From contig NZ_CM003594.1 of NCBI RefSeq assembly GCF_001435295.1, positions 3,182,574 to 3,246,573 of the forward strand: a DNA stretch of 64,000 bases. Reading direction: 5' to 3'. Positions 19,710 to 29,527 of the stretch are shown in pieces (position 1 is the stretch's first letter; each line of letters starts with the position of its first letter). Both the position numbers and the translations under genes were made by a program. Origin of the DNA: Psychrobacter sp. P11F6. Lineage in GTDB: Bacteria; Pseudomonadota; Gammaproteobacteria; Pseudomonadales; Moraxellaceae. The notes beneath the pieces are model-generated. The model did no database searches and was not told the origin of the DNA. It was given only the letters and a program-made list of their open reading frames with translations.

Positions 19710-19783
19710 GCACTAATTCACATCAAGTAGCCTGTTAAAAAACAATACAACTATGCGTTTTAATAGCGTAGAAGAGCAATTTT

Positions 19784-20674
19784 ATGACCATGAGTAACTC
19801 CATTATTAGTAACAACAAGCAGCGTAAAAATGAGCAAGCCTATCTAGATTTGCTGCATCTTGTCCTCACTGAAGGCACTGAAAAAGGCGATCGTACTGGC
19901 ACTGGTACGCTGAGCCACTTTGGCGCGCAGCTACGTTTTAATTTAGCCGACGGTTTTCCATTATTAACCACCAAAAAAGTCCACTTTAAATCTATCGTCT
20001 ATGAGCTATTTTGGTTTTTAAGTGGCAGTACGCATGTTGATTATCTACAAGCCAATGGCGTACGTATTTGGAATGAGTGGTCAACGGCTGAACAGACGGC
20101 ACGCTTTAATCGCCCTGCTGGTGATTTAGGCCCTGTCTATGGTCATCAGTGGCGCAATTATGGCGCAAGCCAGCGTGAAGATGGGAGCTACAATAACGAT
20201 GGTGTCGATCAAATCACCCAAGTCATTGAACAAATAAAAACCAATCCCAATTCAAGACGTTTGATTGTGTCTGGTTGGAATCCCGGTGAAGCAGATCAAG
20301 TTGCGCTGCCGCCTTGTCATACGCTATTTCAGTTCTTTGTGGCGGATAATAAACTGTCATGCCAGCTCTATCAGCGTTCAGCAGATTTATTCCTAGGCGT
20401 GCCATTTAATATTGCCAGTTATGCCTTGCTGACCCATATGGTCGCGCAAGTATGCGGATTAGAAGTGGGCGAATTTATTTGGACAGGTGGCGATTGTCAT
20501 ATTTATCAAAACCACCGCGAGCAAGTTGAGCTGCAACTGACGCGTGAGCTTTATAAGCTACCAACGCTGACGCTTAATTCTGATGTGAAAGATATCTTTG
20601 CATTCAAATACGAAGACATTAGCGTTGATGGTTACGAGTCGCATCCTGCGATTAAGGCAAAGGTTGCAGTCTAA
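19784..20674 (+). CDS. thyA: Thymidylate synthase
   Basis: This 296-residue enzyme converts dUMP and methylene-tetrahydrofolate to dTMP and dihydrofolate. Nucleophile Cys178 is in [10 protein letters not shown]. The [12 protein letters not shown] dUMP-binding segment and the C-terminal AVKVAV-type closure (here IKAKVAV) are present. Residues 105-150 hold the longer insertion typical of the approximately 280-300-residue ThyA type. The start may be the ATG at 19784 or the one at 19790. folA follows, which regenerates the folate used here. Confidence 0.97.
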   Translation: MTMSNSIISNNKQRKNEQAYLDLLHLVLTEGTEKGDRTGTGTLSHFGAQLRFNLADGFPLLTTKKVHFKSIVYELFWFLSGSTHVDYLQANGVRIWNEWSTAEQTARFNRPAGDLGPVYGHQWRNYGASQREDGSYNNDGVDQITQVIEQIKTNPNSRRLIVSGWNPGEADQVALPPCHTLFQFFVADNKLSCQLYQRSADLFLGVPFNIASYALLTHMVAQVCGLEVGEFIWTGGDCHIYQNHREQVELQLTRELYKLPTLTLNSDVKDIFAFKYEDISVDGYESHPAIKAKVAV

Positions 20675-20750
20675 CTTTAGTTTGATTGAAAGTTTTAAAT
20701 AAATGCAGCAAATGCAAGTAGCATATTAAAGACAATAAAAAGGATACGTT

Positions 20751-21320
20751 ATGAGTTATGCCCACACCGAAGTTGCCCAAATCGCAGCTATCAGTAGCAA
20801 CCGCTGTATCGGCAAAGATAATGAGCTACCGTGGCATATCTCAGCAGATTTGCAGCATTTTAAAAGCATGACGACCAAAGAAAATGACGGTGGTATACAA
20901 GGTATCGTCATTATGGGTCGTAAGACGTTTGAATCAATGGGCAGCAAGCCTTTGCCAAAACGCGTGAGTTTCATCATCAGCACCCAGCTAGATTATGCCG
21001 AACAAAAAGGTTTGGTCGATAAAAGCAATGCTTATGTGGTGCACAATTTAGATGATGCATTAACGCAAGCGGCAAGTCTGGCACATGGTGCGCATCTGGA
21101 TACCATTTGGGTGATTGGTGGCGAGCGCGTGTTTAGCGATGCGTTGATGTATACCGATCGCATTGAGCTGACCCACGTCGATACTGAGATTACGGATGGC
21201 GATGCATTTTATCCTGAATTGCCAAATGAGTTTGAAGTGGCCGAAGAATCTGAGAAAATGCACGATGAAAAAAGTGACTTAGACTTTAAATTTGTGACTT
21301 ATAAAATAAAAGCAGACTAG
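20751..21320 (+). CDS. folA: Dihydrofolate reductase
   Basis: This 189-residue enzyme reduces dihydrofolate with NADPH and is the trimethoprim target. It has the N-terminal active-site stretch IGKDNELPWHISADLQHFK with the acidic residue of the substrate site, the NADPH motif IVIMGRKTFESMGSKPLP, and IWVIGGERVF. It is about 25-30 residues longer than E. coli FolA through small loop insertions (around residues 45-50 and 80-100). AAGGA lies eight bases before ATG 20751. Its pairing with thyA recycles folate. Confidence 0.96.
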   Translation: MSYAHTEVAQIAAISSNRCIGKDNELPWHISADLQHFKSMTTKENDGGIQGIVIMGRKTFESMGSKPLPKRVSFIISTQLDYAEQKGLVDKSNAYVVHNLDDALTQAASLAHGAHLDTIWVIGGERVFSDALMYTDRIELTHVDTEITDGDAFYPELPNEFEVAEESEKMHDEKSDLDFKFVTYKIKAD

Positions 21321-21331
21321 GTCAGCTGGTT

Positions 21332-21685
21332 ATGAAACTACTAACCTTTATCTTTACTGGCATATTACTATCGGGCTGTCAGAGTCTAGCGATAAGAGAG
21401 CCTGTTATTAAGCCTGCTGAAATATTGCGTCAACCTCAGTTCACAGTTCCACACAGAGCAGCTAGACGTTTGAAAGCTGGTGAGGAATATGAAGTTGTCC
21501 TGAGCATATTGATTAATAAATCTGGTCAAATTAGTTCCATTTCTGTTACTGAGTCATCAGGCGTCGTGTCATTAGACCGAAGTGCTCTACGTGATGCTAG
21601 AAAAATAATATTCAAAGCCGGTACTAAGGATAATGAGTTTATTACAACAAAAGTTACTGTACCCATTACCTATGTAATACATTAG
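21332..21685 (+). CDS. Small lipoprotein with TonB C-terminal-like domain
   Basis: This 117-residue protein has a lipoprotein signal with lipobox LLSGC at residues 12-16 (Cys16 the lipidation site). A TonB-type C-terminal domain of about 80 residues follows, with the E-V-V-L-S-I-L-I-N-K-S-G-Q-I pattern and final V-P-I-T-Y-V-I strand. It has no Pro-rich spacer or TonB membrane anchor, so it is not a classical TonB. Role unknown; an envelope partner of outer-membrane proteins is a guess. It begins 11 bases after folA, so the two are cotranscribed. Confidence 0.75.
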   Translation: MKLLTFIFTGILLSGCQSLAIREPVIKPAEILRQPQFTVPHRAARRLKAGEEYEVVLSILINKSGQISSISVTESSGVVSLDRSALRDARKIIFKAGTKDNEFITTKVTVPITYVIH

Positions 21686-21738
21686 AAACTGTTTACCCTA
21701 CTACTAAAAATTTAGACAGATAGGTAGAATGTAAATGC

Positions 21739-23583
21739 CTACTCGTGCAATACTTTATAAACCGTTTTTGCAAGCACTGGCCCAATCCCTTGCACGCCTG
21801 CCAATTCTTGCTGCGATGCACCGAGCAATTGTTGCAATCCGCCAAAATGATTGAGCAAATCACGACGGCGCTTTTCACCCAGCCCCGGAATCACCTCTAA
21901 TACTGACGATGAACGGCGCTTGTCGCGTTTCTTACGGTGCGCCGTAATCGCAAAACGATGCGCCTCATCGCGAATATGCATCAATAAATGCAGCGCCTTG
22001 CTATCCATCGGCAAATCAAGTGGCTCATGATCGATAAAATGTAGCACTTCAAGCCCAGCCTTACGTCCTTCGCCTTTTGCCACGCTAATCAGCAAAGTAT
22101 CACCAAGAATACCCAGCTCGGTTAGCACTTTTTTAGCGATGCCAAGCTGCCCTTTACCACCATCAATCAGCAACAAATCAGGCAATGGCTGCTTTTTATA
22201 GCGCCGTGTCAGCACTTGTTTCATTGCGGCATAATCATCACCACCGACAATGTCATGAATCGCATATTGGCGATAATCACGGCGACGCGAGCCACCTTGG
22301 TCAAATACTACGCAGCTACCAATGGTCGCCTCGCCCATCGTATGGGAGATATCAAAACACTCTATGCGATCAATGGTTCTATCAGTGACGTCCGCTAAGA
22401 CGTCTTTTAGCGCACCAAAGCGCGCATGCAACTCTAAATAGTCACCCAGCTTGGTTTTTAGCGCATTATTGGTATTGAGTTTGGCTAAATCTAACCATTC
22501 AGCACGGTGTTCACGGACACTGGTTTTGATCACGACTTTACTACCAAAATGGCTCGCCAATGCTTCACTGACCGCCACCTGATCCGGTAATTCATGACTC
22601 AACATGATTTCGGGTGGCAAGTCATCCGTCACCTGAAAATAAAATGAAGTAATAAAGGCAGATAAATTATCAGCAAGTGGCTCGCTACTATCAACGTCAG
22701 GGAAGTAGTTTTTACCACCCAGTACACGACCACCACGTACGGTCAGTACGTTGACGCATGTCATGCCTGCCTGACTGGCAATGGCAATCACATCTGCCTC
22801 ACCTTGTACAGTATAAACGGCTTGCTTGGCTTGTACTTCACGCAGCATAGACAACTGATCGCGATAAAACACTGCCTTTTCAAAGTCTAATTCTTCAGCA
22901 GAAGCTTCCATTTTTTCAATCAAAGCACTATGAATATCGCTAGAGTCGCCTTTTAGGAAACGAATGGTATTATTGACATCTTCTGCATATTCTTCGGCCG
23001 ATACCAAGCCCACGCAGGGCGCACGGCAGCGCTTAATCTGATACTCAAGACAAGGACGCTTACGTTGCTTAAAAAAAGTATTGGTACATTGGCGCATTTG
23101 AAACATTTTCTGCATCAGCACCAGTGTCTCTTTGGCGGCATGAGCAGAGGGAAAAGGACCAAAAAAGCGACCTTTTTGGTGATTGCCTTTACCGCGACCA
23201 TAAGCCAATCGCGGGTAAGGCTTATCCGCTGAAATAAACACATAGAGATAGGATTTATCATCGCGCAACAGTACGTTATAAGGCGGACGATATTCTTTAA
23301 TCAAGTTTTGCTCGAGCAATAACGCTTCGGTCTCACTACGGGTAATAATGGTTTCAATATTATGTATCCGTGCCACTAGCGCCCGTGTTTTTGGATGGTC
23401 AATGGTTTTAGCAAAGTAGCTGTTCACACGGCTCTTGAGTGACTTGGCTTTACCGACATATAAGATATCGCCATTTTTACCCAGCATTTTATAGACCCCT
23501 GGCAAATTTGGCAGGCGCTGAATTAAATGCTTAAGACGGGCTTTCTTGTCATCGATGGGACTCGATTCTGAGACATTGACCAT
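21739..23583 (-). CDS. uvrC: UvrABC excinuclease subunit C
   Basis: This 614-residue nuclease makes both incisions in nucleotide excision repair. Domains in order are GIY-YIG endonuclease at about 25-105 ([21 protein letters not shown]), the Cys-rich segment, the UVR/UvrB-binding helix pair at about 215-250, the RNase H-like 5' nuclease with the conserved [16 protein letters not shown], and two helix-hairpin-helix motifs at the C-terminus ([26 protein letters not shown]). The order and length match the family. It is preceded by a terminator from the DUF3360 gene, so its promoter lies within 23584-23680. Confidence 0.97.
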   Translation of the reverse strand: MVNVSESSPIDDKKARLKHLIQRLPNLPGVYKMLGKNGDILYVGKAKSLKSRVNSYFAKTIDHPKTRALVARIHNIETIITRSETEALLLEQNLIKEYRPPYNVLLRDDKSYLYVFISADKPYPRLAYGRGKGNHQKGRFFGPFPSAHAAKETLVLMQKMFQMRQCTNTFFKQRKRPCLEYQIKRCRAPCVGLVSAEEYAEDVNNTIRFLKGDSSDIHSALIEKMEASAEELDFEKAVFYRDQLSMLREVQAKQAVYTVQGEADVIAIASQAGMTCVNVLTVRGGRVLGGKNYFPDVDSSEPLADNLSAFITSFYFQVTDDLPPEIMLSHELPDQVAVSEALASHFGSKVVIKTSVREHRAEWLDLAKLNTNNALKTKLGDYLELHARFGALKDVLADVTDRTIDRIECFDISHTMGEATIGSCVVFDQGGSRRRDYRQYAIHDIVGGDDYAAMKQVLTRRYKKQPLPDLLLIDGGKGQLGIAKKVLTELGILGDTLLISVAKGEGRKAGLEVLHFIDHEPLDLPMDSKALHLLMHIRDEAHRFAITAHRKKRDKRRSSSVLEVIPGLGEKRRRDLLNHFGGLQQLLGASQQELAGVQGIGPVLAKTVYKVLHE

Positions 23584-23677
23584 AGAATTTATTGCTCTTA
23601 AAAGTCTTATAATACTGCTAGTTATGGGGCGTGAGTCATTGTTTTACAAGCCAATTATTATCATAGCATCACCCATA

Positions 23678-23705
23678 AAAAAGCCAGCACCGAGGCTGAC
23701 TTTTT
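23678..23705 (-). terminator. Terminator after the DUF3360-type gene
   Basis: On the minus strand an 11-bp stem with one G-U pair and a 6-base loop ends in five U, 20 bases after the stop at 23726. It separates that gene from uvrC. Confidence 0.85.
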
Positions 23706-23725
23706 CGTGGGTAAGTAAGATGTTA

Positions 23726-25252
23726 TTAATGACGGAAGTTTGCCATCAATGCCGGAATACCCGGTAGCATACCGACAATAGCCATCACACCTGTCAATAC
23801 CACAAACATAATACCCGGTATGATCCAGCGGCTCATTTTAGTCAAATTGGCGCTGCGTTCTTTCGAGCCAATCAAGCCCAAGTTATCGAGCAACAACGTG
23901 AGTGACCAACCAAATGCAGGATTCACCAGTGCAGAAGCAAACACCACAATCGCAGCAGACTGCGTGGTTTTACCTTCGCGCGTCATCTCCATACCAGCTT
24001 CAAGCAGTGGAATAAACACCCCAACGATCAAGGCCACACACATCACTGGCTGCCAAATAGCCAAATCCATTGGATAGCCCCAAACCCCTGCGATAATACA
24101 AAACAATGCCGTCAATAAGGCACCAGCAGGAATCGGACGTTTGGCAATCGCTGCTGGGACAATATAGGTGCCCCACGATGACGCAAAGTTCGCGCCGCCC
24201 AATACAGAGCCGACGACCTGACGAAACGATGCGCTGGTCATTGTGTCATCGATATCCATGAGTACCTTTTCAGTACGTTTAGGATAGCTGATTTTTTGAA
24301 AGACCTGATGGCCTAAAAAATCTGGTGACCACATCGCAACCGCCAAAATAGCAAACGGCAGTACGACAATAAAGCTTTCAACCGTCGGTAATCCTAACAT
24401 CCAACCGGTGTTTTCTCCCCACCAATACATTGGATTCATATTTGGTAAGCCTGGTGCAGTTTTGAACTCAAAGGGCGCACCCAATGCAAAAGCGAGACCA
24501 CCACCTAGTACACAGCTTAGCGGAACCGCAAGCCAGCGTTTTTGCCAATGCTCAAGTAATGCATATAGCAGTATAGTGGCCAAAATAATGAAAAAGGCAA
24601 TATGCGACATGCCAATACCTTCTGCCCAAGCAAAGAGGTTTTTGACCTGTGAGGTGGTACCGATAAACCCTAAGTAAATCAAGAGGCCACCGCACACGCC
24701 TTTACTGGTCAAGTTTGCCAGCAGACTGCCCCCTTTACTGATTGCCAATAGCAATCCGAAGGCACCGATAAGTAAACCAAAGGCCATCGGGTGACCACCA
24801 GCAGCAACGACGATAGGAATAAGCGGAATAAGGGGGCCGTGAGTACCTGCAAGGTTGGCTGTCGGGAGTAGAAATCCTGAAAATAAGATGATAAAGAATG
24901 AAACGATTAATAGCTCATAACGAACGTTTTCTAAAACGAACGCATCGCCCAAACCAAGTGGACCTGCAAATGTTGCAGCAATCGCACCCACCATAACCAC
25001 TTTACCAATCGTTGCCGCCATTGCAGGAATAGTATCTTCATACTCAAAGCGATAATCACGAAACGGCAAATTGGGATGCCAGCGTTTTGGCTGCATGATT
25101 TGTAATTCATGATTTAGATAAGCGTCACGACTGTCAAAGCTTGCGCTTGGTTTGTGTAAATCAAGGTAGCTACCTGATGGCTCGCTGTCGTAATTAGATG
25201 GATTTGATGACTGCTGATTAGACCCTGAAGAAGGGATCTGAGTGTTACTCAT
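23726..25252 (-). CDS. DUF3360-type multipass membrane protein, putative transporter
   Basis: This 508-residue protein has a polar Ser/Asn-rich N-terminal tail of about 80 residues, then about 11-12 hydrophobic helices. The layout recalls SulP/NCS2-like carriers, with repeated small-residue helices (for example LLPTANLAGTHGPLIPLIPIVVAAGGHP). I assign it to DUF3360 from memory of similar proteins. The substrate is unknown. ATG 25252 is preferred to the GTG at 25255, since AAGGA lies six bases before it. The gene has its own terminator and is monocistronic. Confidence 0.7.
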   Translation of the reverse strand: MSNTQIPSSGSNQQSSNPSNYDSEPSGSYLDLHKPSASFDSRDAYLNHELQIMQPKRWHPNLPFRDYRFEYEDTIPAMAATIGKVVMVGAIAATFAGPLGLGDAFVLENVRYELLIVSFFIILFSGFLLPTANLAGTHGPLIPLIPIVVAAGGHPMAFGLLIGAFGLLLAISKGGSLLANLTSKGVCGGLLIYLGFIGTTSQVKNLFAWAEGIGMSHIAFFIILATILLYALLEHWQKRWLAVPLSCVLGGGLAFALGAPFEFKTAPGLPNMNPMYWWGENTGWMLGLPTVESFIVVLPFAILAVAMWSPDFLGHQVFQKISYPKRTEKVLMDIDDTMTSASFRQVVGSVLGGANFASSWGTYIVPAAIAKRPIPAGALLTALFCIIAGVWGYPMDLAIWQPVMCVALIVGVFIPLLEAGMEMTREGKTTQSAAIVVFASALVNPAFGWSLTLLLDNLGLIGSKERSANLTKMSRWIIPGIMFVVLTGVMAIVGMLPGIPALMANFRH

Positions 25253-25767
25253 CACATTTCCTTATGTCGACTGAGGCTTTATTTAACTGATAATTTGATA
25301 GTGAAATTTAATGTGACTAGAGCGTCCATTAAAAATTGCAAGCCATTGTATGACATGAGAACTCGAAATGCGAACTTAGAATCACTAAAAAAGTCCATAC
25401 ACCATTATAATATATAAATTAAAGTTTCCATTTAATACAAAATTGAACTTAATAGAAAACCATGAGGAAAAAATACACTTAATATAGGCTTTAAATCAGA
25501 ATAAATGACCTTTTTCTTAATAATTATCTGTATCTAGATATTTGTTATCACATAACTAAATATTAAAGATAGCTATAATAAATAGTTTATTATAACTTTT
25601 AAGTAACCATAGAAAATCCATGTCAGTTACGCTTTAAGCCTAGCGGTTTTGATATTTTTTACTTATGATAAATGCCCTTTCGTGACTGCTCTTTGATAGA
25701 AGTACACTAAAAAATTTGACTCAAACGGTATCACTAGAAAATATAAAAGAAGCAATAGGACGAATTT
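25253..25767. other. 515-base AT-rich divergent intergenic region
   Basis: This stretch, between the DUF3360-type gene (minus) and the DUF4442 gene (plus), is very AT-rich. It carries promoters for both. I see no ORF with a ribosome site, no repeat and no RNA structure. Confidence 0.5.
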
Positions 25768-26325
25768 ATGAGTTTGCTACCTACCAATTTTGAGACGCTA
25801 AAACGCAGAGCCAAACAAAGTATCATGCCGTTATTGACACCTCACCTACTGAAGCTGCGTATCAACACTTATGCACCGTACGTAGGCGCTGGTATCAGAA
25901 TCGATCACCTCAATCTCGATCAAGGTTTGTGTGTGGTAAGTATGGGGCTGAATACGCTGAACAAAAACATCGTAGGCACTCAGTTTGGCGGCAGCCTGTA
26001 TTCGATGGTGGACCCATTCTATATGATAATGCTGATGCACCAACTGGGCAGCAGTTACGTAGTCTGGGACAAAAGCTCACATATTGAGTTTATTGCCCCT
26101 GGTAATAGCAAAGTCACTGCACGCCTAAAAATTCCTAGCAATGAAATCACCACGATTCAGGAATTAGCAAAAGAAGGCGAGCCAGTATTTCGGGAATACC
26201 AAGCAGATATCGTCGATGATCAACAAAAAATTATCGCTACCGTCACTAAAACGCTCTATATACGCTTGCGTAAGTACAGCAAATCTAAAGACCAAAATAG
26301 CCGTATCGAAAATCTCGATGGTTAG
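25768..26325 (+). CDS. DUF4442 hotdog-fold protein, putative thioesterase
   Basis: This 185-residue protein has the DUF4442 pattern: a helical N-terminus ending KLRINTYAPYVGAGIRI, then N-x-x-G-T-Q-F-G-G-S-L-Y-S-M-V-D-P-F, the hotdog central helix, then strands ending ATVTKTLYIRLR. The family is related to PaaI/YbgC thioesterases, but a substrate is not known. ATG 25768 has a weak AGGAC site about eight bases upstream. It stands alone and is followed by a terminator. Confidence 0.75.
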   Translation: MSLLPTNFETLKRRAKQSIMPLLTPHLLKLRINTYAPYVGAGIRIDHLNLDQGLCVVSMGLNTLNKNIVGTQFGGSLYSMVDPFYMIMLMHQLGSSYVVWDKSSHIEFIAPGNSKVTARLKIPSNEITTIQELAKEGEPVFREYQADIVDDQQKIIATVTKTLYIRLRKYSKSKDQNSRIENLDG

Positions 26326-26413
26326 AACTTTAAAGGCAATTTTTAAAACAGTTCTCTAGATTTGTGATTTAAAGCATATTAATTAAAGCGCATTAATTAA
26401 AATGACAGAAACA

Positions 26414-26458
26414 AAAACCCCAATCTGGCATACGCACAGATTGGGGTTTTGTCTTTTT
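26414..26458 (+). terminator. Terminator after the DUF4442 gene
   Basis: A perfect 14-bp stem (26414-26427 with 26437-26450, loop of nine) containing CCCC/GGGG is followed by GTCTTTTTT. It can act in both directions and lies 89 bases after the stop codon. Confidence 0.88.
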
Positions 26459-26605
26459 TGGTACTACCCGCTTATTTATATGATAAACCTATGAATAAGG
26501 GCTTGTATCTGGCTTTTCACTATTCTATTGCCGAATCGCATAATAGACGGTTCAGCAATAAAGCGATATTAAGCACAATGCTTAAAAGCAGATACTGGAT
26601 ATAAT

Positions 26606-26998
26606 CTAAGCGTTAGCTTTTGGCTTAACAGCTTTAGGTGCACGCGGAGCAAGCTTCTCGCGGATACGTGCTGATTTACCAGAGCGCTCACGTAAGTAGT
26701 ATAGTTTCGCACGGCGAACAGCGCCACGGCGTTTCACTTCGATGCTATCGATGATTGGTGAATGCAATTGGAATGCACGCTCAACGCCAACACCGCTTGA
26801 GATTTTACGTACGGTAAACGCTGAGTTTAAACCGCGGTTACGTTTAGCAATTACAACGCCTTCAAAAGCCTGTAAACGCTCACGCTCACCTTCACGTACT
26901 TTTACTTGAACCACAACGGTATCGCCGGGTGCAAAGCTTGGGCGCTCAATCAATTGAGCATTTTCGATGACCTGAACCAATGGATGCTTGTTGCTCAT
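26606..26998 (-). CDS. rplS: 50S ribosomal protein L19
   Basis: This 130-residue protein of the 30S-50S interface has the family core [33 protein letters not shown] and [21 protein letters not shown] basic Ala/Lys/Pro-rich tail extends it by about 10-15 residues. It is last in rpsP-rimM-trmD-rplS, 182 bases after trmD. The start is preceded by a GGAG-containing ribosome site (AGGAGATAACTCTC, ATG 26998). Confidence 0.97.
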   Translation of the reverse strand: MSNKHPLVQVIENAQLIERPSFAPGDTVVVQVKVREGERERLQAFEGVVIAKRNRGLNSAFTVRKISSGVGVERAFQLHSPIIDSIEVKRRGAVRRAKLYYLRERSGKSARIREKLAPRAPKAVKPKANA

Positions 26999-27180
26999 GA
27001 GAGTTATCTCCTCACATTAGATAATAGAGGCTTGACGCATATCACCTGTTTGTAATAATGGATCGTATCTTTTTAATGAGACACAACGTAAGTGGGTTAT
27101 GACAAACGGCCATTATGCTATGACTCGTTTTGTTGTTGCTCAAAATTCTGTTGCTTAACTGTTTATCTTTTTAGCCGCTA

Positions 27181-27951
27181 TCAACGCTGTTTTTTATCTG
27201 CTTTTGCCAATGCTTTTAGCCACTTTGCTTGCTCTACCGTTGGCGTAAACGCTTGCCATAAGTCTGGACGACGCGCTTGCGTACGTTCGACTTGCTGACT
27301 AAAGCGCCACTTCGCAATATTGGCATGGTGACCTGAAAGTAACACTTCAGGCACTGCCATACCCGCAAACTCATGCGGCTTAGTATAATGTGGACAATCA
27401 AGCAAGCCATCGACGAACGAGTCTTGCTCAGCTGACTTATCATCACCCATAATATCAGGCAGACGACGTATCACACTATCCATTAGCACCATTGCTGGTA
27501 GCTCACCACCGGTAAGTACGTAATCACCAAGCGATATTTCCATGTCAACATATTGCGATAGTAGGCGCTCATCAATGCCTTCGTAACGACCACATAATAT
27601 AATCATGCCGTCATACTCAGTCATATCGACCACACTACTCTCACTCAGCGTCTGTCCTTGTGGCGACATATAAATCACCGGGCAGTACGCTTTGTCGACA
27701 CGGCAGCCATGCTGACTTGCTCGCAAGCGCGCATCCTCAATCGCTTGGGATAATGGCTCAGCCATCATCACCATGCCAGGACCGCCACCATACGGACGTT
27801 CATCAATACGGCGATAATTATCACTGGTAAAATCACGCGGATTAATGCATTCAATCGTCACTTGTTTCTGAGTGACTGCTCGACCCGTGATTCCAAATTC
27901 ACGAATCGTGGCAAACATCTCAGGGAAAATACTAATAACGGCAAAATACAT
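27181..27951 (-). CDS. trmD: tRNA (guanine-N1-)-methyltransferase
   Basis: This 256-residue SPOUT methyltransferase makes m1G37 in tRNA and prevents +1 frameshifting. It has the trefoil-knot motifs [24 protein letters not shown], and the catalytic-region [15 protein letters not shown] near residue 50. Length is standard. It is third in the rpsP operon, 87 bases after rimM. Confidence 0.97.
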   Translation of the reverse strand: MYFAVISIFPEMFATIREFGITGRAVTQKQVTIECINPRDFTSDNYRRIDERPYGGGPGMVMMAEPLSQAIEDARLRASQHGCRVDKAYCPVIYMSPQGQTLSESSVVDMTEYDGMIILCGRYEGIDERLLSQYVDMEISLGDYVLTGGELPAMVLMDSVIRRLPDIMGDDKSAEQDSFVDGLLDCPHYTKPHEFAGMAVPEVLLSGHHANIAKWRFSQQVERTQARRPDLWQAFTPTVEQAKWLKALAKADKKQR

Positions 27952-28038
27952 TAGGTATCTACTTGCGCAGTGGCTAATATTGGCTAAATAAATCGGTGTT
28001 ATTACTGATAAAGCTTAACCGCAAAGTTAAAATTATTA

Positions 28039-28572
28039 TCAATAATCACTCGGCCATGCCACCAGCACTGTTTTTTCAGTCAGACTGACCTGTACTACAG
28101 TTTGCTTGTGCCATGGAATCAGGCGCTCATCGGCATCTAAGCTGTCTGAGTTTGCCGCAACCCGCATAATAGCGTGAGCGCCAGTCTCAAACATCTCAGT
28201 AATGTCGCCTAGATACTCATCCTGCTCATTTACAACGCGCAGGCTGACCAAATCCGACCAGTAATATTCATCTTCAGCGGGCTCTGGCAAGATGTCTTGC
28301 TCGACCCAAAGAGTTACCCCGTTCATAGTCTCAGCAACATTGCGATCAGGAATCTGCTCAAACTGAGCCACAATTCCTGTGCCTTGCTCACGCCAAGCCT
28401 TAACGGTTAAAGGTTTCATGCCGGTAGCAGTTTTCATCCACCAAGGTTTAATGTCAAATATCGCCGTACGATCATCTGTCTCACTAAATACCCAAAGCCA
28501 ACCTTTGATGCCATAAGGCTTTTTGAGCTGACCAATTTTCATAAGGGCACTAGCGTTTGGAGCAGAGGACAT
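28039..28572 (-). CDS. rimM: Ribosome maturation factor RimM
   Basis: This 30S assembly factor binds S19 and helps 16S processing. It has an N-terminal RimM domain starting MKIGQLKKPYGIKGWLWV and a PRC-barrel C-terminal half (YYWSDLVSLRVV, then ERLIPW). The open frame runs to 28626, but the extra 18 residues are hydrophobic and not family-like. I take ATG 28572 (MSSAPNAS), which has only a weak AGG upstream. ATG 28542 (MKIGQL) is a possible alternative. Size is then 177 residues. Confidence 0.93.
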   Translation of the reverse strand: MSSAPNASALMKIGQLKKPYGIKGWLWVFSETDDRTAIFDIKPWWMKTATGMKPLTVKAWREQGTGIVAQFEQIPDRNVAETMNGVTLWVEQDILPEPAEDEYYWSDLVSLRVVNEQDEYLGDITEMFETGAHAIMRVAANSDSLDADERLIPWHKQTVVQVSLTEKTVLVAWPSDY

Positions 28573-28763
28573 AACGGCTAACCTAACAATGATGAACACA
28601 GCGAAGATAAATAAAATAAAAAGCAATTAAAAACGATAAACGCAGTTAAAAGCGATAAACAGTTAATGGCGTACCTAGTTAGACCAGTTACGCTATGTTT
28701 TTTTACTAAAGTCTATCGAGACTGCTTATAGACATGCTATCAGCGTCTCAGTGACCACAGAAC

Positions 28764-29033
28764 TTAAGCAGTTGCTTCAGTTTGCGCGACAGACTTGTTG
28801 AAAGCTTTTACCAATGAAGCAACGCGATCTGAAGGTTGTGCACCTTTTGCGATCCACGCATTGTACGCTTCCATATTTAGGCGTACTGCTTCTTCAGACT
28901 CTTTAGCGAGTGGGTTAAAAAAGCCGATGTTTTCAATATAGCGACCGTCACGCGCGCGGCGTTGATCAGCAACAACTACTTGATAAAATGGGCGTTTCTT
29001 GGCACCGCCCCGTGCTAAACGAATAACAACCAT
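28764..29033 (-). CDS. rpsP: 30S ribosomal protein S16
   Basis: This 89-residue protein has the S16 sequence [33 protein letters not shown] and the final [12 protein letters not shown]. It is first in the rpsP-rimM-trmD-rplS operon, whose gaps (191, 87 and 182 bases) are larger than in E. coli. GAGAG lies about eight bases before ATG 29033. A good sigma-70 promoter is 40-68 bases upstream. Confidence 0.97.
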   Translation of the reverse strand: MVVIRLARGGAKKRPFYQVVVADQRRARDGRYIENIGFFNPLAKESEEAVRLNMEAYNAWIAKGAQPSDRVASLVKAFNKSVAQTEATA

Positions 29034-29072
29034 GTGAATTCTCTCTTTCGCAGGTATACCAAAAAGGGCATA

Positions 29073-29101
29073 ATTATATCACAGTCTTGATTTATTGAAA
29101 A
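29073..29101 (-). promoter_or_regulatory. Sigma-70 promoter for rpsP operon
   Basis: On the minus strand a perfect TATAAT (29078-29073) lies 17 bases downstream of TTTTCA (29101-29096), which matches four of six consensus -35 bases. Transcription would start near 29066, leaving a leader of about 33 bases before rpsP. Confidence 0.6.
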
Positions 29102-29212
29102 CATAAACTGCGCTTATTTAATTATTTATTAACAATAGCTTAAATGCCCATCGATGTAAAATACAATTGATCATTACCACTGATTTTTAACTGAAGATAC
29201 TGCCTCTACATC

Positions 29213-29296
29213 ATGTCCAAGTGGCTCGTTGCTGTATTATTCAGCGCTGTGTTATTCGGTGCTATATTACTCAGTACTATATTAGTGCAAATTTGA
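29213..29296 (+). CDS. Possible 27-residue hydrophobic peptide with tandem pentapeptides
   Basis: An ATG ORF of 27 codons lies in the 494-base gap between rpsP and the EnvZ-like gene. Residues 7-26 come from four tandem 15-bp units (29231-29290). They translate as A-V-L-F-S, A-V-L-F-G, A-I-L-L-S and T-I-L-V-Q, making a single membrane helix after a short M-S-K-W start. No convincing ribosome site is seen, so this may be a repeat rather than a gene. It is the only feature in the gap besides the rpsP promoter. Confidence 0.3.
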   Translation: MSKWLVAVLFSAVLFGAILLSTILVQI

Positions 29297-29527
29297 GTAT
29301 TCAATTGTTGCCTACTGTTTTAAAGCCATCCGTGTCATTCATTGATTATGCTACTCTATAACATAGTCAGCGAGTGAATGATGCTATCGCCTACCGAATT
29401 GCGCCATCGCTCAAGAATATTAGCTATTACGCTACTCATAAGTATGGCATGTTGTTTTTGAACGACATAAAAAAGCACCATTTTTACACTAAACTCAATA
29501 AAGCATCTTTTAATATGTTGGATCCAT

